Positions 1-11,000 of a stretch of DNA of 64,000 nucleotides are shown here, in pieces. Location of the stretch: positions 3,348,001-3,412,000 of the forward strand of contig NZ_CP011502.1 of NCBI RefSeq assembly GCF_001509405.1, read 5' to 3'. How positions within the stretch are numbered: the first letter of the stretch is position 1; each line of letters starts with the position of its first letter. Below the pieces are notes generated by a model that did no database searches, was not told the DNA's origin, and saw only the letters and a program-made list of their open reading frames with translations. This DNA comes from Aeromicrobium erythreum. GTDB taxonomy: Bacteria; Actinomycetota; Actinomycetes; Propionibacteriales; Nocardioidaceae. Position numbers and translations under genes: made by a program.

Positions 1-3000
1 TGACGGTCGGCGCCGGCCCGTCCGGCTGCGCCGGGACCCAGGTGAGCGACTGGAGCGTCCCGCTGCGCAGGTCGGTGCCGGCCGAGGCGTCACGGACGAC
101 GATGCCGTCGACGGTGAGCACCGGCACGCCGGCGGGCGTGACCACCTCGAGCGATGCGTCCGAGCGGGGGTCGCCGCCGAGCACCACGCGCAGCGCCCCG
201 ACGACCGGACCGTGCACCCGGACGCCGTTCCACGCGAAGGGCAGCCGGCCAGACTCCGCGGCGGCCACCCCGAGGGTCTGCGCCACCACGTCGAGCAGCA
301 CCGGGTCGACGACGAACCCGTGCCGCGCCGCCGGGACCTCGACCTCGGCCAGCACCCGCTCGCCGGCACGCCAGGCACGGCGCAGGCCCCGGAAGGCCGG
401 GCCGTACTCGAAGCCGAGGCCGGCGAGGGTGTCGTAGTGCCCGGCAAGCTCGATCGCGTCGGCATCTGCGGGCGGCCACGCCGACCCGCCGGATGTCGGT
501 CTGCTGGTCGACGCGTCGGCGCCCAGCACGCCGCTGGCCTGGAGCGTCCACGTGGGGTCCTGCATGCCGTCGGGCGCGGCGTGCACCTGGAGGTCGCAGC
601 GGCCGCCGTCGTCGGGGCCGACCACGAGGCGCAGGCGCAGACCACCGGCGGCCGGCAGCTCGAGCGGCTCCTGCAGGAGCAGCTCCTCCAGGACCGGCAG
701 CCCGACGAGCTCGCCCGTGGCCAGGGCCAGCTCGACCAGGACGCTGCCCGGCACCAGGCGCCGACCCTCGACCACGTGCTCGGCGAGCCAGGGGTGGGCG
801 TGCGGGTCGAGGCGCCCCACGAGCACCCGCTCCCCGCTGCCCGGGACCTCGACGACGGTGCTCAGCACCGGGTGCTCGACACCGGGCAGTCCGCTGTCCG
901 TCACCGGGGCAGGGCGGTGGCGGCGGGGCCAGAAGCGCTCCCGCTGGAAGGGGTAGGTGGGCAGGTCGACGAGCCGGCCGTCGGGCACGGTCGTCGCCGG
1001 CTCGACGCTCGCGCCGTGGGCGAACGCCTCGCCCGTCGCGCGAGCGAGCTCGCGCGCACCGGGGCGGTCGCGCCGCAGGGTCGCCACCACGTCGACGTCG
1101 GCGCCGAGGTCGTCGGCCACGTCCTGCACGCCCCCGAGCAGCACGGGGTGCGGGCTGGCCTCCACGAAGAGGTCGTGACCGTCGCGGACGAGTGCCTCGA
1201 CCGTCTCGGTGAAGCGCACGCGTCCGCGCAGGTTGTCGTACCAGTAGCCGGCGTCCATCGACGCGGAGTCGATCCGTTCGGCGGTCACCGTCGAGTACAC
1301 GGGGACCTCGCTCGTGCGCACCCGCACGTCGCCGAGCGCGTCGACGACCTGCGCACGCACCCGCTCGACCTCGCCGGAGTGGGAGCCGTAGCCCACCGCG
1401 ACGCGTCGGGGCTCGTGCCCGGCCTGCTCCACGGCGGCGCAGAACGCGTCGAGCTGCTCCACGGGTCCGGCCACGACCACCATGCGCGGACCGTTGACCG
1501 CGGCCACGGCGAGCTGGTCGGCCCAGGGGGCCAGCAGACGCTCCGCCTCGTCCGCCGCGACGGCGACCGAGACCATGCCACCGTCGCCGTCGATCTCGCG
1601 CAGCGCCCGGCTGCGCAGGGCCACGACGCGGGCGGCCTCGTCCAGAGACAGCGCGCCGGCCACGCAGGCGGCGGCGATCTCGCCCTGTGAGTGGCCGACG
1701 ACGGCCGCCGGGACGAGTCCGTGCCCACGCCAGGTGCGCGCCAGGGACACCATCATCGAGAACAGGACGGGCTGCAGCACGTCGACCCGCTCGGGGTCCA
1801 CGTCAGCCCGTCCCTCCACGACGTCGAACAGGTCCCACGTGACGTGGGCGGAGAGCGCCTGCGCGCACTCCTGCATGGACTGCCGGAAGACCGTCGAGGT
1901 CGCCAGCAGGTCCCGCGCCATGCCGTCCCACTGGGAGCCCTGGCCCGGGAAGACCAGCACGGCCCGCCGGGGTCGCGAGAGCGTCGGGCCGACCCCGTCG
2001 GCCGTCGGCGAGCCGTCGGCGAGCGCCTCCAGGGCGGCGACGGCGGCCGGCACGTCGTCGGCCGGCACCGCCGCGCGCCACTCCATCGCGCTGCGTCCGC
2101 GGCTCAACGTCCAGGCGACGTCGCGGACGTCGTGCGTGCCGTCGGCCAGCCGAGAGGCGAGCTGGCGGGCGGCGCCGCGCACCGCCCCCTCGCTGCGCCC
2201 GGAGAGCACCAGGGGAACGGCGCGGGCCGCGTCTGCGCCGGGTCGCTCGACGGTCCCCGCGTCCGGCGCCTCCTCGAGCACCACGTGCGCGTTGGTCCCG
2301 CTCACGCCGAAGGACGAGACGCCGGCGCGGCGGGGGCGCTCTCCCCGCGGCCACGGCACGTCGTCCTGCGCGAGCCGCAGCCCGCCGGACGCCCAGTCCA
2401 CGTGCGGCGTCGGCTCGTCGGCGTGGAGGGTCCGTGGCACGACCCCGTGCCGCAGCGCGAGCAGCACCTTGAGCATGCCGGCCGCGCCGGCGGCCGCCTG
2501 CGTGTGCCCCAGGTTGGACTTGACCGACCCGACGTGCACCGGGCGGCCGGGGTCGCGGCCGTAGGTGGAGAGCAGCGCGCCGGCCTCGATCGGGTCTCCG
2601 AGCTGGGTCCCCGTTCCGTGCGCCTCGACGACGTCGACGTCCTGCGGGCCGAGGCCCGCGTCGGCGAGCGCGGCCCGCACCACCCGCTCTTGCGAGGGCC
2701 CGTTGGGCGCGGCGAGGCCGTTGCTCGCCCCGTCCTGGTTGACCGCGGTCCCGCGCACGACGCCGAGCACCGGGTAGCCGAGCTCCGCGGCGCGCGACAG
2801 CGGCACCAGCAGCATGGTCGCGACGCCGTCGGCCAGGGCGAAGCCGTCGGCGTCGGCGGAGAACGCCTTGCAACGGCCGTCGCGCGCCAGTCCCTGCTGG
2901 GAGCTGAAGTCGACGAACGTGTACGGGTCGGTCATCACCGTGACACCGCCGGCGAGCGCCATCGAGCACTCGCCGCTGCGCAACGCACGGACGGCGAGGT

Positions 3001-6000
3001 GGACCGCCACCAGCGAGGCGGAGCAGGCGGTGTCGACGGTGAGCGCCGGCCCCTCCCACCCGAAGGTGTAGGCGACGCGTCCCGAGAGCACGCTCGCCGC
3101 GTTGCCCAGGCCCTTGTAGCCGTCGACCCGGTCACCCTCGCCGTCGAGCAGGCTCGCGTAGGACTGTCCGTTCATGCCGAGGTAGACACCCACGTCGCTG
3201 CCGCGCACCGCTTCGGGGTCGATGCCCGCGCGCTCCATGGCCTCCCACGACGTCTCCAGCACGAGCCGCTGCTGGGGGTCCATGGCGAGCGCCTCGCGCG
3301 GGGTGATGCCGAAGAAGCCGGGATCGAAGGAGGCGACGTCGTCGAGGAACCCGCCGCGGTCGACGTACGTGGTGCCAGGACGCAGGCCCTCCGGGTCGTA
3401 CAGGCCCTCGACGTCCCAGCCGCGGTCGTCGGGGAAGCTCCCCGTGACGTCGGCACCGGTCCGCAGCAGGTCCCACAGGCCCTCGGGGCTGCGGATCCCC
3501 CCGGGGAAGCGGCAGCCGACGCCGATGATCGCGATCGGCTCCTCGGCGGCCCCGCGTGCCACGGGGCGCTCGTCCTGCGCGCCGGCCTCCGGGTCGACGA
3601 GGGCCAGCAGGTGGTCGGCGATCGCGTTCACGCTGGGGTGGTCGTAGACCAGGGAGGCGGGCAAGGTCAGCCCGGTGCGGGCGACGAGGCTCTTGCGCAG
3701 GGCGAGGGTGCCCAGCGAGTCGAGCCCCTGCTCGCGCAGCGCCCGGGTCCGGCTGACCCGCGAGGCCTGGTCCTGCCCCAGGACGTCGGCGGCGACGTCG
3801 GCGACCAGGACGCGCGCTGCCTCACGGCGCTCCTCTCCCCCGAGGGCGGCGACGGCGCGCAGCTCCTCGCTGCCCGCGTCGTGCGTCGGACCGCTCGGTG
3901 TAGGGCCGGCGGCGGCCGGTGCAGCCGGCTGCGCGAGACCGTCGAACAGCGCGGTGGGTCGGGCGGCGGAGAACTCGTCGGCCAGGGCCGGCCAGTCCGC
4001 GTCGGCGACGACGACGTCCGACGGGGCGGCGGCGAGGATCGACTCCCACGCCTCGAGCGCGCGCGGTACGGCCAGCGCCCGCAGCGCGCTCCCGCTCAGG
4101 TCGGGGGCGGCGTGGTGGCCCGCAGGCAGGTCCCACGGCGTCCACGTCACGACGCTGGTGGCGTGCCCCTGCGACCTCCGCCGCGCGGCGGTGGCCTCGA
4201 GGTAGGCGGCACCGGCCGCGTAGGCGGCCATGCCTGCGCCACCCCACGTGGCGGCCACCGAGGAGCAGAGGACCTCACGCTCCAGCCGGGCACCGTCGAG
4301 CAGCTCATCGAGCAGGTCGGGCAGGGACGAGCGGGCGGACACGGTGCGTCGGAAGCCGTCCGCGTCGGCCTCGACGACGGGGGCGAAGACCGGGTCGGAC
4401 TCCGCGTGCACGACGGCGGTCGGCTCGTCCTCGCCGATCGCGGCGCGCAGGTCGGCGAGGTCGACCGGGCTGGTCGAGACCCGGACCCCGCCCTCCTCCA
4501 GCTCCCGGACCAGCTGCGGATCGGGCGCACGGCCGACGAGCACGAGGCGGTCGGCCCCGTGCTGGGCGACCCAGCGTGCGAGGACCGCCCCCACGGGCGT
4601 TGCCGCACCGGAGACGAGGACGGTGCCCCGCGGACGCCACCGGTCCGACGTGCGGGCTCCGCCGTCGCGGAGTCGGCGGCCGAGCAGCCGGCCGCCCCGG
4701 ACCGCCATGACGCTCTCGCGTCGCCGACCCCAGGCGTCGGCGAGGGACGCAGCGACCTCCTCGCTCGCGGAGGCGGGCAGGTCGACCACACCGCCCCAGG
4801 CGTCGCCCAGCTCCAGCCGGGCCACGTGGCCGATACCGTGCAGCGTCGCCTGCTCGGGGTGGGCGGGCACCTCTCCCGGTGCGGCGGCGACCGCCCCGGC
4901 CGTGAGCAGCCAGAGCGGCGCACCGGACGTCGTGCGGGCCAGCGCCTGGACGGTGCTGCGTCCCCACTCCGCCACGGCGACCGCGTCCTGGCCCGGCGAC
5001 GGGGGCAGCACCACGGTGCCGGCCAGCCCGTCGGGCACCTCGGCGGTGCCGTCCGCCCAGGCGTCGACAACGGCGGTCGAGACGACCTGGGCGGTGCCGC
5101 CCGCGCGCCCGACCGCGTCGAGGACGACGTCGGACCAACCCTCGGCGGCATCGTCCGGTGTCACGACGAGCCACGTCCCGGCAGGTGCGGCGGTGCTGTC
5201 CGACCGGTCGAGCGTCGACCACTCGACGTGGTGCACCAGGCCCGCCGGACGGGCGCCGCCGCGTCTCTCGGACCGCCAGAAGCGACGGTGCTGGAACGGG
5301 TAGGTGACGGGCAGGGCGCGGCCCCGGCCACCGGGGGCGACCGTGCTCCACGCGATCTCGACCCCGGCGACGTAGGCCGCCGCCACGGCGCGCGCGAACC
5401 CCGTGGGACCGCCTTCCCCGCGGCGCAGGGTGGCCAGCACGACCGCCCCGTCGCCGCCGCTGCCGGACTCGACCGTCGCCGTGAGCGCCGGCAGGAGGAC
5501 CGGGTGCGGACCCACCTCGACGAAGGCGTCGTAGCCCTGGTCCACCATCAGGTCGACCGTCTCGTGCAGCCGCACGCGCTCACGCAGGTTGCGGAACCAG
5601 TACTCCGCGTCGAGCCGGGAGCCGGCGAGCGGGCCGGCCGTCACGGTCGAGTAGAACGCGATCTCGCCGTCACGCGGGCGCACCTCGCGTGCGTGCCGGA
5701 GCACCTCCTCGCGCACGGCGTCGACGTGGGCGGAGTGCGACGCGTAGTCGACGTCGACGGTCCGCGCGGCGAGGCCGTCGCGCTCGCACGTCGCGACGAG
5801 GTCGGCCAGCGCGTCGCGGTCGCCGGAGACCACGACGGACCGGGGACCGTTCACCGCGGCGACCGACAGCGCCGAACCCCAGGCGGAGATCCGCTCGCGT
5901 GCCGCGTCCTCGTCGCACGCGACGGCGACCATGCCACCCTGCGACGACAGTCGACGCAGCGCCTGGCTGCGCAGCACCACGAGTCGCGCGGCGCCGTCGA

Positions 6001-7999
6001 GCGTGAGGATCCCCGCGACGTGGGCGGCGGCGATCTCGCCCTGGGAGTGACCGACGACGGCCGCGGGCTCGACCCCGCGGCTCCGCCAGAGGCGGGCGAG
6101 CGCCACCATGACGGTGAACAGCACCGGCTGCACCACGTCGACGCGCTCGAGGCCCGGCGCGCCGGGCTCCTGGCGCAGGACGTCGGCGACGGACCAGTCC
6201 TGCCACGGTCGCATCGCCGCGTCGCACGCGTCGACCGCCTCGGCGAACAGCGCGCTGGTCGCCATCAGCTCGCGGCCCATCTCGGGCCACTGGGAGCCCT
6301 GTCCCGGGAACACGAACGCCGTGGTCCGTCCGCCGGCGTCCGCCGTGCCCCGGACGACGTCGCCGTCCGGCTGGTCGCGACCCACCGTCGCGAGCGCGTC
6401 GAGGGCGGCCGCGGGGGTCGAGGCCACCACGACCGCGCGGTGCTCGAGGTGGGCCCGGGTGGTGCCCAGGCTCACGGCCAGGTCGGCCAGGTCGACCGAC
6501 TCCGCGCGCAGGAGCCCCGCGACGCGGTGGGCCTGCTCCACCAGCGCCTCGGGCGTCCGCGCCGACATCGGCAGCAGGACCGGTCCGGAGACCGGTTCCC
6601 GGTCGACGGGGCCCGACTCCTCCTCGGTCGCGGGCGCCTCCTCGACGATGACGTGCGCGTTCGTGCCGCTGATGCCGATCGCGGACAGGCCCGCCCGCCG
6701 CGGACGGTCCGACCTCGGCCAGGGTCGCGCCTGGTCGAGCAGACGCACCGCGCCCGACGTCCAGTCGACGTGGGTGCTGGGCTCCTCGACGTGCAGCGTG
6801 CGCGGGAGACACTCGTGCTGCAGCGCCAGCACGACCTTGAGCAGCCCGGTTGTGCCGGCCGCGGCCTGCGTGTGCCCGAGGTTCGACTTCACCGACCCGA
6901 GGGCCAGCGGCTCCGACCGGTCCTGTCCGTAGACCTCGAGCAGCGCCCCCGCCTCGATCGGGTCGCCGAGGGCCGTGCCGGTGCCGTGCGCCTCCACCAC
7001 GTCGACGTCGGCCGGCTCGAGACCGCACCGTTCGAGGGCGGCCCTCAGGACGCGCCGCTGGGCACGACCGCTCGGCGCGGACAGGCCGTTGCTCGCGCCG
7101 TCCTGGTTCACGGCGCTGCCGCGCACGACCGCGAGGACCGGGTGGCCGAGCCGCTGGGCGTCGGAGAGCCGCTCGAGGAGGACCAGGGACACGCCCTCGG
7201 AGAAGCCGAACCCGTCGGCGCCGGCGCCGAACGCCTTCGACCGCCCGTCGGCCGCGAGAGCGCGCTGACGGCTGAAGTCAACGAAGACGTCGGGCGAGCC
7301 CATGACCGCCGCACCGCCGACCACGGCCAGGCTCGACTCGCCCTTGCGCAGCGAGTCGACGGCGAGGTGCAGGGCGACGAGCGAGGACGAGCAGGCCGTG
7401 TCGACCGTCAGGGACGGACCCTCGAGGCCGAACGTGTACGACAGCCGGCCGGACGCGACCGAGGGCGCCGTCCCCGTCACCGCGTACCCGTCGGGGTCGC
7501 CCACGTCGCCCTCGCCGTAGCCGAACTTCGCCGCACCGACGAACACGCCGGTCGCCGAGCCGCGCAGCCCCAGCGGGTCCATGCCGGCGCGCTCGAAGAG
7601 CTCCCAGCACGACTCCAGCAGGATGCGGTGCTGCGGGTCCATGGCCTCGGCCTCGCGGGGAGCGATGCCGAACAGCTCCGGGTCGAAGCCCGTCGCGTCG
7701 TCGAGGAAGCCCGCCTGGTCGACGTAGCTCGTCCCGGGGTGGTCGGGGTCGGGGTCGAAGAGGCCGGTCAGGTCCCACCCGCGGTCGTCGGGGAAGTCCG
7801 ACAGCGTCTCGCGCCCCGCGTCGAGCAGGTCCCACAGCTTCTCGGGGGTGTCGATCCCGGCGGGTAGGCGGCACGCCATCGAGACGACGGCCACGGGGTC
7901 GGACTCGAGCTGCTGCACCCGCCGCCGTGCCGCGCGCAGCTCGGTGGTCGCCCGGCGCAGCAGGGCTGCGGTCCGGTCCTGCGGGTCCTGCTCGTTCAT
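1..7999 (-). CDS. eryAII: Modular type I polyketide synthase, DEBS2-like (modules 3 and 4), partial
   Basis: Second protein of a 6-deoxyerythronolide-type assembly line; the C-terminal part lies beyond the left window edge. The ATG at 7999 follows eryAI by 49 bp, and the frame stays open for about 2,666 codons. Approximate residues: N-terminal coiled-coil docking segment 1-32; KS3 37-460 (active Cys near 203 in DTACSSS); AT3 560-860 (GHSQGE near 652, YASH near 752, both methylmalonyl signatures); KR3 1125-1290; ACP3 near 1426 (GLDSL); KS4 from 1492 (Cys near 1657 in DTACSAS); AT4 2015-2300; DH4 from about 2390, with the HxxxGxxxxP motif intact (His, Gly and Pro in HVVEGRRLVP). KR3 is degenerate: the nucleotide motif reads SGAATPVG and the catalytic Asn is Ala, so it should not reduce. 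This matches the known inactive KR3 of DEBS2. AT4 has YGSH instead of YASH. ER, KR4 and ACP4 are expected outside the window. Confidence 0.93.
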   Translation of the reverse strand, partial: MNEQDPQDRTAALLRRATTELRAARRRVQQLESDPVAVVSMACRLPAGIDTPEKLWDLLDAGRETLSDFPDDRGWDLTGLFDPDPDHPGTSYVDQAGFLDDATGFDPELFGIAPREAEAMDPQHRILLESCWELFERAGMDPLGLRGSATGVFVGAAKFGYGEGDVGDPDGYAVTGTAPSVASGRLSYTFGLEGPSLTVDTACSSSLVALHLAVDSLRKGESSLAVVGGAAVMGSPDVFVDFSRQRALAADGRSKAFGAGADGFGFSEGVSLVLLERLSDAQRLGHPVLAVVRGSAVNQDGASNGLSAPSGRAQRRVLRAALERCGLEPADVDVVEAHGTGTALGDPIEAGALLEVYGQDRSEPLALGSVKSNLGHTQAAAGTTGLLKVVLALQHECLPRTLHVEEPSTHVDWTSGAVRLLDQARPWPRSDRPRRAGLSAIGISGTNAHVIVEEAPATEEESGPVDREPVSGPVLLPMSARTPEALVEQAHRVAGLLRAESVDLADLAVSLGTTRAHLEHRAVVVASTPAAALDALATVGRDQPDGDVVRGTADAGGRTTAFVFPGQGSQWPEMGRELMATSALFAEAVDACDAAMRPWQDWSVADVLRQEPGAPGLERVDVVQPVLFTVMVALARLWRSRGVEPAAVVGHSQGEIAAAHVAGILTLDGAARLVVLRSQALRRLSSQGGMVAVACDEDAARERISAWGSALSVAAVNGPRSVVVSGDRDALADLVATCERDGLAARTVDVDYASHSAHVDAVREEVLRHAREVRPRDGEIAFYSTVTAGPLAGSRLDAEYWFRNLRERVRLHETVDLMVDQGYDAFVEVGPHPVLLPALTATVESGSGGDGAVVLATLRRGEGGPTGFARAVAAAYVAGVEIAWSTVAPGGRGRALPVTYPFQHRRFWRSERRGGARPAGLVHHVEWSTLDRSDSTAAPAGTWLVVTPDDAAEGWSDVVLDAVGRAGGTAQVVSTAVVDAWADGTAEVPDGLAGTVVLPPSPGQDAVAVAEWGRSTVQALARTTSGAPLWLLTAGAVAAAPGEVPAHPEQATLHGIGHVARLELGDAWGGVVDLPASASEEVAASLADAWGRRRESVMAVRGGRLLGRRLRDGGARTSDRWRPRGTVLVSGAATPVGAVLARWVAQHGADRLVLVGRAPDPQLVRELEEGGVRVSTSPVDLADLRAAIGEDEPTAVVHAESDPVFAPVVEADADGFRRTVSARSSLPDLLDELLDGARLEREVLCSSVAATWGGAGMAAYAAGAAYLEATAARRRSQGHATSVVTWTPWDLPAGHHAAPDLSGSALRALAVPRALEAWESILAAAPSDVVVADADWPALADEFSAARPTALFDGLAQPAAPAAAGPTPSGPTHDAGSEELRAVAALGGEERREAARVLVADVAADVLGQDQASRVSRTRALREQGLDSLGTLALRKSLVARTGLTLPASLVYDHPSVNAIADHLLALVDPEAGAQDERPVARGAAEEPIAIIGVGCRFPGGIRSPEGLWDLLRTGADVTGSFPDDRGWDVEGLYDPEGLRPGTTYVDRGGFLDDVASFDPGFFGITPREALAMDPQQRLVLETSWEAMERAGIDPEAVRGSDVGVYLGMNGQSYASLLDGEGDRVDGYKGLGNAASVLSGRVAYTFGWEGPALTVDTACSASLVAVHLAVRALRSGECSMALAGGVTVMTDPYTFVDFSSQQGLARDGRCKAFSADADGFALADGVATMLLVPLSRAAELGYPVLGVVRGTAVNQDGASNGLAAPNGPSQERVVRAALADAGLGPQDVDVVEAHGTGTQLGDPIEAGALLSTYGRDPGRPVHVGSVKSNLGHTQAAAGAAGMLKVLLALRHGVVPRTLHADEPTPHVDWASGGLRLAQDDVPWPRGERPRRAGVSSFGVSGTNAHVVLEEAPDAGTVERPGADAARAVPLVLSGRSEGAVRGAARQLASRLADGTHDVRDVAWTLSRGRSAMEWRAAVPADDVPAAVAALEALADGSPTADGVGPTLSRPRRAVLVFPGQGSQWDGMARDLLATSTVFRQSMQECAQALSAHVTWDLFDVVEGRADVDPERVDVLQPVLFSMMVSLARTWRGHGLVPAAVVGHSQGEIAAACVAGALSLDEAARVVALRSRALREIDGDGGMVSVAVAADEAERLLAPWADQLAVAAVNGPRMVVVAGPVEQLDAFCAAVEQAGHEPRRVAVGYGSHSGEVERVRAQVVDALGDVRVRTSEVPVYSTVTAERIDSASMDAGYWYDNLRGRVRFTETVEALVRDGHDLFVEASPHPVLLGGVQDVADDLGADVDVVATLRRDRPGARELARATGEAFAHGASVEPATTVPDGRLVDLPTYPFQRERFWPRRHRPAPVTDSGLPGVEHPVLSTVVEVPGSGERVLVGRLDPHAHPWLAEHVVEGRRLVPGSVLVELALATGELVGLPVLEELLLQEPLELPAAGGLRLRLVVGPDDGGRCDLQVHAAPDGMQDPTWTLQASGVLGADASTSRPTSGGSAWPPADADAIELAGHYDTLAGLGFEYGPAFRGLRRAWRAGERVLAEVEVPAARHGFVVDPVLLDVVAQTLGVAAAESGRLPFAWNGVRVHGPVVGALRVVLGGDPRSDASLEVVTPAGVPVLTVDGIVVRDASAGTDLRSGTLQSLTWVPAQPDGPAPTV

Positions 8000-8048
8000 C
8001 GTTCCTCCGTGGTCGTGCGTGGTGCCGGGCCCCTGGGTCGTGCGGTCG

Positions 8049-11000
8049 TCAGGTGCCACCGTCGTCCCCCAGCTCCCGGCCGAGCGCGGCGACGAGCTCG
8101 TCGAGGTCGGCGTCCAGCAGGTCGTCGTCCACCTCGACGTCGTCCTCGACCTCGTCCGGTGCCAGGTCGGCGACCTCGTCCGGCCCCGGCTCGGCCGGGG
8201 TCGTCCGGAGCCGCGCCACCACGGCCAGGAGCCGGTCGACGGCCGCCGCCCGCCCGGCGTCGTCGAGCGCGACGAGCTCCTGCTCCAGCCGGTCGAGACC
8301 GTCACCCTGCGTCCCCGACGGCGCCGCCGGGACGTCGACGTCCAGGCGGGTGTCGAGGTAGGCGGCGACCTCGGTGGCGTCGGCGTGGTCGTAGACGAGC
8401 GTGCTGCTCAGCGTCAGGCCGGACGCCTTCTGCAGGCCGTCGCGCAGGCGCAGTGCCGCGAGGGAGTCGAAGCCGAGGTCCTTGAAGGAGTCGCGCGGTC
8501 GGATCGTGGCCGGGTCGTCGTGGCCTAGGACGGCGGCGGCGTGGACGCGGACCAGGCGGAGCAGCCGGGCCCGACGCTCGACGGCCGGCAGCCCGGCCAG
8601 CTCGTCGCCCAGCCCGGGCGCGGCCTCCGCACCCGTCTCCTCGGCAGGCTCGGGTTCGTGCTGCGCACCCTCGGTCGGGGTCCCGCCGCGCAGCAGGTCG
8701 AGCAGCGGACGAGGACGCGCAGCGCAGTAGGCGGCGGCGAAGGTGGGCCAGTCGATGTGGGCCACGACCGCGTTCGGGACGCCCACGGCCAGCACGCGCT
8801 CGAGCGCTGAGAGCGCGGCCTCGCTCGCCATGGGCGTCACCCCGCGGTCGCGCAGGTAGTCGACCGCGGCCTGGTCCTGCGTCATGCCGCCGGTCTCCCA
8901 CAGGCCCCACGCCACCGACGTCGCCGCCCGACCCGCGGCGTGACGGCGGCGGGCCAGGGCGTCGAGCGCGGCGTTGCCGGCGGCGTAGGCGGCCTGGCCG
9001 TTGCTGCCCCAGACCGCCGCGCCGGAGGAGAAGAGGAGGAAGAGTCCGGCGTCGGGCACGAGCTCGTCGAGCAGCGCGGCGCCCGTCGCCTTCACGTCGA
9101 GGACCCGACGCAGGGACGCCTCGTCCATGTCGGCCAGCGCCTGGTGCTGCGGCAGACCGGCGGCGTGGACGACGCCGGTCACGTCGTCGTGGACCGACAG
9201 CGCGGCACGCAGGCTCGCGCGGTCGGTGACGTCGCACGCCTGCACCGTGACCTCGGCCCCGGCGTCCCGCAGCTCCGCGACCAGCTGCTCGACGCCCGGC
9301 GTGCCCGGTCCGCGGCGGCTCAGGAGGGCCAGGCTGCGCGCCCCGCGCCCGATCAGCCAGCGCGCCGTCACGGCGCCGAGCCCGGAGGTCCCGCCGGTCA
9401 CCACGACGGTGCCGGTGGGCGGGACGTACGGGCCGCTCGCCGCCACCTCGTGCGGGACGAGCCGTCGCGCGCGCACCCGTCCGTCGCGCACGGCCACCTG
9501 GTCCTCGGCACCGCGCAGCGCCGAGACGACCGCGTCGACGTCGAGGGCCGGCGGTGCCTCGGACGCCGACGCGGCCGGCAGGTCCACCAGACCCGTCCAG
9601 GCAGCGCCGCGCTCGAGCCCGGCGACCTGGGCGAGCGCGCGGACGGACGCCTGGTCGGGCCGCACCCGGGCTGCGTCGTCGTCGCTCACGACCACGGCCG
9701 ACGTCGTCGCCACCCAGACCGGGCCCCGGTGGTCCTGCAGCCGAGCCAGGAGCGCCAGCGTGGCCGAGGCGTCGCCGGAGTCGACCGCCAGCAGCGAGAG
9801 GACGCCGTCGCCGGGCCGCAGCTCGTGTCCGAGCTCAGCGGGAGCGACGACCCTCGCGTCCGCCCCGTCCGCCCGGAGGGCGTCGCCCAGCGGGCCCGCC
9901 CACGGCGGCGGCGGACCGTCGTCGGGGACGACGACCCACCAGCGCCCGGGGACGGGCTGCTGCGGGGTGCGCTGCTCCGGGACCTGCTGCTCGGGGCGGG
10001 GAGTGACGCTCGTCCACGTCTCGGTGAGGAACCAGCCGGCAAGCGGGTCCTGGACCTGCGCGCGTCGCGGCGTGAGCCAGTACCGACGCTGCTCGAAGGG
10101 ATAGGTCGCGAGGGGCACGACCTGCGCGGGAGCCAGCAGCGCCCGCCAGTCGACGTCGAGGCCCGCGGCGAAGGCGGCGCCGGCCGCGCGGACCAGCCGG
10201 CCGACCTCCTCGACGTCGCGCTCGAGCGTGTCGAGGACCGCCACGTCGACGCCGGTCTCGGCCGCGGTCTCCTGCACGGCGGCGGCGAGCACCGGATGCG
10301 GACTGACCTCCAGGAACACCTCGTGCCCCTCGTCCATCGCAGCCCGCACCGCCGCGTCGAACCGCACCGTGCCCCGCAGGTTCTCGTACCAGTACGCCCC
10401 GTCCAGCTCCGGCCCCTCCACCCGCGCACCCCGCAGGCTCGAGAACACCGGCACCCGACCCGCACGACCCTGCACCACACCCAGCTCGCCCACCAACGCC
10501 TCACGCACCCGCTCCACGTGCACCGAGTGCGACGCGTAGTCCACCGCCAACCGCCGCACCCGCACACCCTCACGCCGACCCTGCTCGACCAACGCCTCCA
10601 CCGCAGCCACGTCACCAGCCACCACGACCTGCGCCGGAGCATTCACCGCCGCGACCTCCAGACCACCCACCTGCTCGACCCACGCACGCACCCGCTCCAC
10701 CGGCAACGCCACCGACGCCATCGCCCCACCACCGGACAACGCCCGCAACGCCAACGCACGCCGCGCCACCACCCGCGCACCATCAGCCACGCTCAACACC
10801 CCAGCCACCACCGCCGCAGCGATCTCCCCCTGGGAATGACCCACCACCGCAGCCGGCCGCACCCCCACCGACTCCCACCACCGCGCCAAGGACACCATCA
10901 CCGCGAACAACGCCGGCTGGACCACCTCCACCCGATCCAACGACGGCGCACCCTCACGACCCTCCAACACCTCACGCACCGAAAAGCCCAACACCTCCCC

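Noticed and set aside
1691-7867. A 2,058-codon open frame on the plus strand
   Set aside because: It is antisense to eryAII; its translation is low complexity (Arg, Gly, Asp, Val, His) and has no domains, while the minus strand carries complete KS, AT and ACP motifs.
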